Source: Spisula solida
Lineage: Eukaryota; Mollusca; Bivalvia; Venerida; Mactridae
Assembly (NCBI GenBank): GCA_947247005.1
Contig: OX365953.1
Location: forward strand, 28,704,784 to 28,768,783
DNA length: 64,000 bases
Reading direction: 5' to 3'
Part shown: positions 1 through 10,700 of the stretch, piece after piece
Numbering within the stretch: position 1 is the stretch's first letter
Layout of the letters: each line of letters starts with the position of its first letter
Position numbers and translations under genes: made by a program
The notes under the pieces: generated by a model
What the model saw: only the letters and a program-made list of their open reading frames with translations
The model's database searches: none
Told to the model about the DNA's origin: nothing

Positions 1-519
1 TACACTAAATTTCACAAGGAAGTAAGCCAAAATAATATGTAGTCCCAATTTAACATTATTACTATTTCTTGCTCTCCAAAATGATCCTATGGGCCTCAAA
101 ATAGTGAATTTCAATATTTGAGTGCTGGGTGTAAGTTTTTGTTGTAATTTCCGGGCCCAGATGTATTTTTGGAAACAAAAAATAGTACAAAATCGGACAA
201 GTCTCAATAAATAAATGATGGAACACCATACATTATAACGCTAGGAACATGGATAGAAATTTAATAAATCATAATTAACAAGATCAACAAAAGGAGACTG
301 TAAAATAACACATTATACATAAACATTATGCATAAAAATGATTGCATGTAAACGAGTAGCTTTGCAAATTTGATAATTGTCAGGTAAGCCATGGCCATAT
401 AAAGCCACCGCATACAGATACGTCATCAATTTGAATTAAATTTAACTTGTAAACTATTGAGCTAAATTGCTCATTAGAATAGGTTCCGTCATGTTAATAT
501 ATCGTTGGCATAGAATTAG

Positions 520-676
520 GAGGTCTTACTTACGACCTTATAAGACTCATGCATGTTGACCAAAATGAGGTTTAAAAAGCTTGTTTTCGATAAGAATAGA
601 GAAGTGTGTAGCCAGTTTTTCCTTGTTTTCTCAAAATGTTGATTTTGTACTTACGACCTTCTGATTCTAAGCCGGC
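520..676 (-). mobile_element. Truncated MITE, family A
   Basis: The right end TTACGACCTTCTGATTCTAA matches the terminal repeats of the full copies at 53985-54234 and 55559-55801, and the CATGTTGACC and TTGTTTTCTC blocks match internally. The left terminus is shortened, so this is a partial copy downstream of the SLC17-like gene. Confidence 0.7.
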
Positions 677-1243
677 GATATATGTTTCATACTTTACTTG
701 CATATGTTTACAATCTGTCGATTCCTTGTAGATAGTTAGATGTATAACATGGAGAGGCACTCTTAGTTACAATGTTTGTGGATGGTTAGTGTGAGGTTGG
801 GTGCAACCTAAAACTAGTTTGAGCTACAAGCGACATTTTATTTCCATACAGAAACCCTACAATCAATATTCTTTAACACATGTATTTCTACTCTTAATGT
901 TTTTAAAAGACAAAGAAAACTGCTGTGAGGTTTCGTTAGATGTTAAATTCAATGATTGTATGTGTTACTTCGTCGTTGTTTGTGCCTTTTTGTTCCTTTA
1001 ACGTCAAACATAAGGTTGATTCGTTTATTTGAAAAATGCAGGTACAGGTTGTGTGTTTTTCTGTGTAGTTTTTGTGATGTTTGGCCTTCCTGATGATTCG
1101 TTGTTACCTTTTTAGTCTTTTGAGGCAGGCTGTCGGAGTGTAGTGTCTAATTTTAAATATGTTCATTTTCTTCTTTTTTGTTCATTTGACGTTGTTCTTG
1201 TGACTTTTACTTGTAAACTATGATTTTTCATTTTTGTATGTTC

Positions 1244-1249
1244 TTTATT
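1244..1249 (-). promoter_or_regulatory. Candidate polyadenylation signal for the SLC17-like gene
   Basis: Reverse-strand AATAAA, 343 bases past the stop codon, the first such hexamer I noticed downstream of exon 11. Suggestive only in AT-rich DNA. Confidence 0.25.
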
Positions 1250-1397
1250 TGTGTGCCTTTCGTACTCCTCTGTATACGTCTGTTGGCTATAAGAGACTAT
1301 TACTTGTTTTTAAGCTAATTTAGAAGTTCAGGATAAAGATCTTGGCCTTTTACGATATGATTTTAATGTTCTGGTTTTAGGACCCATTCCAAATATT

Positions 1398-1517
1398 TCA
1401 CAAACATCTATTTCCAAATAGTCCAACAACAAGTATTTCCAAATTGTTCACAAATACGTATTTCCAAATACTTCACAAATATCTATTTCCAAATAGTTCA
1501 CAAACACGTATTTCCCT
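1398..1517. repeat. Imperfect 25-bp tandem repeat
   Basis: About 4.6 copies of a unit like ACAAATACGTATTTCCAAAT followed by ACTTC. Copies differ by a few substitutions. Lies just beyond the SLC17-like stop codon, probably in the 3' UTR or flank. Confidence 0.8.
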
Positions 1518-1591
1518 GTCCTATATTTCTACTATCGTTAGCAATTCTTGTCCAATCACTTTCTCGAAGATAATGATGGCATAAAAGGAAA

Positions 1592-1792
1592 CTATTTGTG
1601 TAGTCCATTCACTCCGTTACTTAACTCCATTGCGTTATTTGGTGGTTCAACTTCTACTTCCAATTTGAGATCAGTATCTACCATTGCCCACCTCTGAAGT
1701 GTCGCCTTCCCGATCAAAACGAATACAATAGCACTAAACAGCGTTATACCAGCTGATATATAGAACACAATCTGCCATTCTGTCTGTAAGCC
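1592..1792 (-). CDS. SLC17-like gene, exon 11 (TM12, C-terminus, stop)
   Basis: Acceptor TTTCACTACAG; open to TAG at 1594-1592. Encodes EWQIVFYISAGITLFSAIVF (TM12), then QRWAMVD and a 30-residue acidic/polar cytosolic tail. The WQxVFYIxAxI...xQxWA pattern is diagnostic of SLC17. Confidence 0.9.
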   Translation of the reverse strand, partial: GLQTEWQIVFYISAGITLFSAIVFVLIGKATLQRWAMVDTDLKLEVEVEPPNNAMELSNGVNGLHK

Positions 1793-4700
1793 CTGTAGTG
1801 AAATAGTAAAATAAACCATAATACAAAAAAGAGACCTCTTAATAAACATATACAAGCTACCTTTGGCACATTTAAACTCTGGTGTTGACCCTTGAGTTGG
1901 TCTTAGTAATGATGATAATAACGTCTTTATTTTCTGTGGATAACATAATTGGCAAACCAAGTTTCATTATAGTCCACAAACTTAATCAAGTTAGTGTGGT
2001 TAAACAGCTACATTTATATTGAAAATTTTGCTTGTTTTCTCAAAATATTGATTTTGTTCTTACGACCTTCTAATTCTAAGCCAGTGAATTGTGTTATACT
2101 TACATTGGGTGTAAGTAACCCGGATGTCATTGCGGATATTATGACTACAATCACACTGATTGAATTTGATATTGCAAACACAGGTCCTACAAAACTGTAC
2201 AAAGAAGAAATGTATTAGCATTCACTTACATGCTACAGACCATCAGATATCTTAAATCAATAATATTTGGTTATCTTAGTAAACCAAAGGCTTAGAAGTA
2301 ATATAATGCCATATTAATACCATGCAAACATGCATTTTAGAAAACAACATTAAAATTAAAAAAAACTATAGGTGTCCGTCGTACCAAGGAACAAACTATA
2401 TATAACAAATAGTCCGTTAGCGATCAGACTTGACCCCAATAAACTGTAAATATCTTTAAAAGCAATTATGCAATCTTATTGAAATTTGGCATAGTCTACT
2501 GAATAACCTTTACCAACGTTTTTTAATTTCAAATTTTTTACTCATCCACTAATTATTTTCCCATTGTGTCAAATGTATTACTTTTGATATTTTAATCAAC
2601 AAATGGACAGGGAGTGAACTAACCCATTACGATCATGTAGTTAGAATAATGCTATTGTCATTGTTACAACTGTAACGGTATAAATATTGGTAACTTTGAC
2701 CTACATTTGATTGACCATCAAGGCTTATAAAGCTGAGGCCTAACTTCTGATTTCAATAATCATTTATACAAACACGTCTTGTATATACATGTAGATGTTT
2801 TTCTTACAACGGTTTTACACAGTTTCTCCAGTTATTTCAGCATCCTAAAGTCAGCTTAAACATTATTTACATAAACATTGACGTCTGGGCCTCATTATTA
2901 TATATTTGCAATGGTCACTGATGTGTTTCTTAACGTACAGTTATATTGGACCACTTGGCGGACTTTTGCTGTTCTGGACACTTGAATCACACATACTTAT
3001 TCACTCTGTTTTAGACTTAAACTTTTGTATTGGGAGTGAATGCAAAATACACTTTTCTGTGGATCAACAATTCTGTTTTATTTTATGAGAGTTGATAAGG
3101 TTGATTTATGAAGATATTCCAATTTTTATTCTAATAAGTTTTTCAAGGTTTATGTGGTCCAGCCTAATCGCTAACGGACTTTACAGAATTATGGTGATAG
3201 TTAAAGTTATGTCATGGTTATAAACTATCAATATTTAGTGTTAATAACCCTCTCCCCATCTGTCACCTCTCTTTGCAAACATGTATGTGTATACATATTG
3301 CGTTAGTTTACCGTCAATAAACAAGAGATGTAACGTTGGCATGACAAATAATCAGGTACAATTGAATATATGCTGCTTCATTTCTACACTAGCTACCAAT
3401 ACTGCAAATTGTAACACACTATGTCCCATTCCTAGCTAAAGTCCGGAAACCGTTTCAATTACCACAGGCCCCTTTCAGAACTGAGCGTCGTATTCGCACA
3501 TGCTACATATACAGCAAATTTCAACACAATATATCTTTCCACACTACAGTTATCTATCGGCCGGAAATCAAGATAATCTAAATTTGTATGGTGAGTCTCT
3601 ATCGTGTCGTATTGACAAAGGCAAGACGAAAGTAAGAGCATTGCATAGCAAGGTTATAGTTAATTCAAAGTTTTCTAACCAGTACGCTTATTGCTACGAC
3701 GGCATAACTGTTTGTGTTTTTTGAAAATTGTATAAAACGGTTACACTTACACGCCTGAATAATCAGCAAAAGAAGGAAATATACCACCGAATGCTAGTCC
3801 ACTAAATATACAGGAGAAACACACTAACATGACAGCCACGTATCGCAGTTCGTATGTCACATGGCCTACACATAATAAACATAGGGAAGTTCCACCTAAA
3901 CCTGACAAAATAACGAAATGTGATTGGTTTGTTTTGTATTTTTGTGAAAAAGAATAATTAAAATTGCAGAAAGGTATGACTTGATTCTATACGCCTTATA
4001 AGAAACAACAAACACATAAATAAAAACCCAGGAGTAACTAATTAGCTTTTGAATTTCGTCTTCTTCAGATTGCATAATTTCAATATATAACGAATAAATA
4101 ATATTTAAAATTTTGATCTTCGAATAAAACACACATACATTAAAACAGTGTACACCAAACATTTATGATCTATTTTGGGATCATAGCAACTGACGTTCTT
4201 AGTCTTAATCAGTGAGCACGTAAGTGGTTTTTGGACAAACTATGAGGTGAATACAATAACTATCTGTGAAAACTAACAAAATACGCTAGAACAAAACGCA
4301 AAAACGAAGTTTTAATGAGTTGTTCGTATTTCATGATAACATTTGAAATCCTTATAAAACACGAAAACAAGGAATCGTATGTTTACTACATTTTTTTACT
4401 AGATCAGTATTGTAATATTAGGTTAGCGTAACGCATTTATGAAGTTCCGGGGTACTGTTTTATCCGGAAATCGTAAAGTTACGCACCGATTTACCTTCGA
4501 CCATAATTATATTTATCCTACCAAATATTCTTTTCAGTTTGCACAACTATGCTTTAATACGAATATTCATGTGAAATTTCATTCAAAATCCACAAAAAAT
4601 TGGAGGTGAACAATCGGGAACACAGTCTTTGTGACATCAATGCATCCAGCGCAAAATCAATGATCGAAACTTAGGTCAGTATTACATGGAGAGTAAGGTG

Positions 4701-7700
4701 ATATATCGCAATTTATCTATCTGTGGTACTAACCAATTAAACATCGTTCAAGTAGCTCTTTCTGTTCCTTAAATTTGAATTTAACGATCTAGATAATACT
4801 TAGTTTAAAATTAATTCGTTATATTGGTACATTGTATAATATTCAGCATCTACATGTAATTTAAATAAGGGTCTTGTCATATGCTCCACATATATACGTA
4901 CATGCTTTAGTAACATGTGTTAGTACGACATTGTAAGATAATTTATTTAGATAAGACTAACAATAATGTTTCAAATGTCGTTATCTTTCCGGAATCACCA
5001 AAATGACTGCATTTGTATTGATAAATATTGTTATGGTTTTCAGACTTTTCACCCGACTGCGCACACTGTTCCTGCCGTATCAATTTGGTTGACCAAGCCC
5101 TAGAGTGTCACCTGGGTTGTCTGGGTTCGTTCGCGTTTTAAGGAAGACATTACCGTTCGTGACATTTGCTACGGTTGTGTTCACATGTGGGGGAACTTGT
5201 CCATTTTGTACGGAAGTGTGCGTTACTATAGGTGCATAACTACGATTTGTAATTCCATAAAAACTAAGTATTTCAAATGTCCAACGTAAACGTGTCCATG
5301 TTTGACTAAAACAATAGTGACAGTGTAAAGCCAAATCAACTATACTGGTGCGTACGTATAACAACTTATTTTTCATAATTAAATAATTGTATATTAGATA
5401 TTTGTTAAATATTTAATAGTTATTTATATACATACTTATGAATCCTAGAAGTTTTCTCGTGCGTTGGACGTCCAATAGTTTTCTAGTTATTATTGCATCT
5501 GACAGTTTACCGGAAAACATTGTAGATATTGTACAAAATATATAGGGAACAGCTGATAGTACGCCATTCTGAAATATATACACATTTATAAAGGTATATA
5601 TTTATGGTCCCAATCATAAACGAATATTGGCTTGTTTACAGTGCATTCTTTGTCTTGCTTTTTTATAAAACCATATGTGTATGACATATAGCAACATGCT
5701 AATACTATACAATATGAAATAACTAGTCCTATACCAGAAAACAATCTATGTTGTTTCTTTCTTATATAAGCACCTTTTGGAGATTATTGACCACCATAAG
5801 ATATCCGTCATATTATAATCAAATATCATAACACGTTGGACAGTTGCTGCAATGCTCAACAGAAAACACATGAAAGGCACAAAACCGCACAGAAGAAAAT
5901 TCTGATTGCAAGTAAAAGTCAAAAGGAAAAGAATAAAAAACGAGAACAATTTCTATTTCAATGTCATTGGGACTACTCTGGCACATATCTGGTTGCATGT
6001 ACTTGGCTAAGCAGTCAGTACTGTAACTTTCCCTAAACGTTACGAGCCGAGTGTTAATCTACGGTGCTTCAAATGACGCAGTCACGCTAATACGTTACCG
6101 AACATACGAGCAAATTGGCATGCCAGTGTATAGCGGCGTACTGCAAACAGTTATCGTACGTTATTGTAGTACGTTGCTATGTTAAGTGCGCCATAATCTA
6201 CGTTTCCAACAATCATGTTCCAAAGGTTTAATATATATTATTGCTCCATTCCCTGTCCAATATTTTACCATCTTTTATGATATGTATATACTCACCTCTG
6301 CAATTATGAAACCAAATGCCTCGTTCAGGAACATTGGTACGTTGATGATAACTGTAAAGTAGCCCCAGTTAAAGGCTATGTGAGCTAGAATACTTGCATA
6401 CAGAGCTTGAGACGTCAGTACTGACTTCCATGGCATTGGTGGTACTGCTTTCTGTAAACATTATCATACAGATCGAATAAAGTTAGATACAGGACGAACA
6501 CAACCAGTACATGTACAATATAATGCCCCCCCTGTGTAGATGCGAGGTATAGATGTTCATACACTGGTCAAGATATGATGTCAAATCTTTAGCTATAATC
6601 CTCAACGCATTGTCGTTGTGGAATTAGTATCTGCGTTTAATATAACGTATTTGACGTTGTTGGAGTTTATATAATATTTAGCACAGTGGTACCGCACTGG
6701 TCTGTCAATCCAGAGTTCGTAGGTTCAATCCCTGGCATCGGAACTTGACATTTCAGAAATATTTATAACATTTCCCTCTAAATCTGGGCGTGTGGTCTGC
6801 AAAGTATCTGCAAGTGCCAGGAAGCTGTGTATGGGTGCTATACACCGGGCACATTAAAGAACCGGCTGTCTATTCGAAATAAGAGCTAGGCGCACTTCTG
6901 CAGCGCCGGGTATGTCTGTATCTAAGGTCTCTCTCTCCCTTCAGGGGCTTTCTCTCAATCTGTCCCTCTGATCAGATCACGCTGTATCCGCACTGGTAGA
7001 GGATGCACAATAATGTAAAGTGCCTTTGAATGTGCGTGCGAATGAAAAAGGCGCTATATAAATATGGTATATTTGTTTTAGTCACAATTATTTCATGTTT
7101 AGTAGCTTACCAGAGATGATTTATTTATAGTTGGTGTGAGGAGGTCTTTCTCCGCTGAAGATATACGTGGATGATCATCTGGGCTACTATGTACTTCATA
7201 TACCCAGAGTACAAGCATGATTACTGTTAGTCCACCTACGAACAAATTGATGCATACTGATTTGACAAGTGGTAAGAGGTGAAATTAGTTTAAACATTTT
7301 TTTTTATAAATATATAATACGTAATTTCGTAAACATTCATTTACTCATATCAATGATTGAGTAGGAAGCTAAGTTTATCTATAAACTCGTTCCTTGTGAA
7401 TAGTTGGGAATAATTGGTAACTTTATGAAGTTATAAACAGTGGAAAACATGTACCTAATTGATGTTTAGGGACGGTAAAGAATAGAGAGGAGAGTTTGAC
7501 AGATTGATAGAATTAACAAAGAGATATGAGCCAGTCTCCAGGAAAACCTGCTCTTTTGAAATTGTGTAATAACTACCTGTAACAAGGTTTCAAAAAACTT
7601 TAAAATAAGAAAAAATGATATGTATATATATATATTCAAATTTAAGTGATTTATCCATATATCTGGGCTTAAAGTTTTTTATGCATTATGTCGAAATGAC

Positions 7701-10700
7701 TTACTTCGTTGTTACGGTGACCAATTTCAGAAAAGTTCTCTGATTGAGAAAAGCGAGGAGTTAGTTTTTAAAACAGTAGTAGCCTTTCTCTAAATGTGAC
7801 ATTTACAATTTGGATATATATCTTTAAAACTTAAAACATCATTCTAAATCGTGATTTCATTTTGACCAGTTTATGTCAAGAATAGATCTAATGCTGTATT
7901 TATTAAGTACTTGTTAAAACGACGTCCTATAACGTTTGAATGACGTTTGCGACGTCACACAAAAATATTCCGAATAGGGCCTCAACAAAACAGCTATAAC
8001 TTCCTTAAAAATCAAGATACTAACAAAATTTCATTTTCATTTTGCTTCATTAAGATAACTCTTTTAAATAACAAAATATCTCAAAATCAAATATTTGTCA
8101 AAATAGCAGATTTTCCTGGAGACTGGCTCATATATAAATAGAAATATATAGAGGTATAACCACATGAACCAACAGGACGTGTGGTTGGTTCGAAACTACT
8201 GAGCATGGCTAAACGTTGATGTAGATTGATACACTGTGCCTATAGTTAGAGGGGGAATTAGCTCGTATTATTGGTACTAATGTAGAAAGTAAACAACATC
8301 AAATGGTATAAACAATACTTTAACTAAGGACTATAATTATTAGTAATTTATTAGACTACACTTTTATTATATGTAAGCCAACAAATCAATTTGTAAAAAT
8401 ATAAGATTCAGTCAACACAGGAATGACAGCACTCAACTTAACCAGCCGAGCACAGAAAACATATACACATATACAAGGCACAATGCCATACTGAACAAGT
8501 ACATGATCCGCCTAAGTCCAAACTATCGAAAAGCTGAATGAACTGAAAAGCGATAATACTTTGCTGAGTAATGAACTGAAACAAATATAATTACCATGTG
8601 CATAAAATATTGACGACCATCCTAGAGCACAGAAGAATCCCGATGACATATATGCAATCACTATTCCAAGAGGTTGTCCTGAATAATAACAATGTTACAA
8701 TTTAATGTACACATACAATACTAGTACCAATTTTCTGGTAGCTTTATGATATGCAAATGTCAACCTAGTTTACAACGTCATATTCGACGGCTAGATGTCA
8801 TGGACGTTCACAAACAAGTGGATGGACGTCCCCAAAACAGGACTATCTACACATATCTCGTATACACAATGAAACAAATATAAAATGCAAATAACGTTAA
8901 CCTAAATTGGGCTAGAATATTGCTGTGACTAACGCTTTGTAACGGAGTACCGCCAAAGGATAATAAAAATTATTGTTCATTTATATACCGTCATAAGATA
9001 ATAAACAATATTGTTCATTTATATGTTTTGTTTGTTACTTGTATTGTCAAACGTATATGTTTTTGTGGCTTATGTGCTCTGCTGTGTAAGGCAACTTCCC
9101 CTGACCGATTTATTATATTCATATCACGTTCGGTGACAGTCAAATCATCGGGAGGCGGGGTTAAACTAGAAGAAGAACAAAACGATTCAAGTATGGAAAT
9201 GCCATTATTACCTGAAATAACAAATGCCAACATAGTGGCCCTCTCTGTTGGTGCCGTCCATTTAAATATTAGTAGATAAATTGCTGGTATAAAGAGTCCC
9301 TGAAATGAAATTGTAAAAGTACATACAGGGTGATCATTAATATATGGTAACATAAATAACTTTATTAACTTTGTCAGATTTTATGATAGAGAATTGTTTT
9401 GACCCTTGTTATAAAGCTAATGAGCCACAGTTTTATTGGATATGACTAATAAATGCATGTGATATAAAGGTGACGTCCATATCGTCCTTGATGCTGCCGT
9501 ACATTTTCAATGATTTCAAGAAATTTGGCCACTGTATCATTTCGCCAAAGACCTTACATTTACCTGGCCTCTACACTCACCAGACTTAAACCCTTCGTGT
9601 TTCTTTTAATGTGGATGCCTAGAGGAAGGAATGAATACTCCACAACCAGAAACAATATTTGTTGGGAAACCTCAATACAGTGTGAAATTTGTAGCATCGG
9701 TGGTGTAACATGAACGGTTTAAATTGCTTATTTTCAACTTATTTTGGGACTGGTTTGCAGTTTTGCAGAATAAAGGGGAACGTTTCGAACTTATGATGTG
9801 AAAAAAGTATGTGACATTTGAAAATGATTTATGTGTAGAATAAAACTTACATATGTATGATAACCAAAGGTATATAACGATATATATTATCTTAACAACT
9901 GACAAGTTATTTAAGTTTTTTATTATACCATATATTAATGATCACCCTGTAAATCAACATAGATTAAGTGTAGTTGATATTTCCGAACCAGTTGCAAAAG
10001 AAATGTTGTTTTCTTGTCGTTTACGTCGTTATTCAAGTAACACGGTGGGCGGCCACTTTACTTAGTTTACTAAAATAGCAGAGAATAAATAAGTAAACAC
10101 AAAAGCAACATGCAACATGGAGAGTCACAACGCGTGCAAAAAGAACGAACATAAAACGAAAAGACAATACATGTAAACCCCTCCTTTTTGTAAGTACTCT
10201 TAAATCATCTTTCCTCAACTAGTTAAGTAACAAATGCTGCAAAAGAACAGTCCACTTTATGACAATTTTATTAGTACACGCACATATGTATATTTTACAA
10301 CTTACAGGTTATCATAGACGAGTATACTTACCGCAGCCAGACCTAGAACAACCCGAACAGCAAACAATAGTACAATGTGTGTCTCAGCCGCTATTGGTGA
10401 CAGAAATGTACCTATCATTGAAATAACGAAGAATGATGTGACCACGTGCTTCCCGCCAAAACGATGTGCTAAATATCCCGCTGGTATTTGAGTAAATATG
10501 CAGCCGTAGTAAAACGAGGAGAGAAGAAAGGATATTTCTGTTTTGTCCCAGTCGAATCTTGGTGGACGTATCTGATAGAATACACACAAAACTGGAAATG
10601 TAAATATCCTGTCAGTGAACGCATAACTCAAAGACGATGTGACAAAGTGTTCATAACTATAGTTTAAAACAAAACATAGCTGACTCAAGCCTTCATAAAC

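Noticed and set aside
6678..6745. tRNA gene
   Set aside because: A and B boxes are present but no acceptor stem pairs and the unit continues into a SINE body. The same applies at 24820-24935 and 29128-29200.
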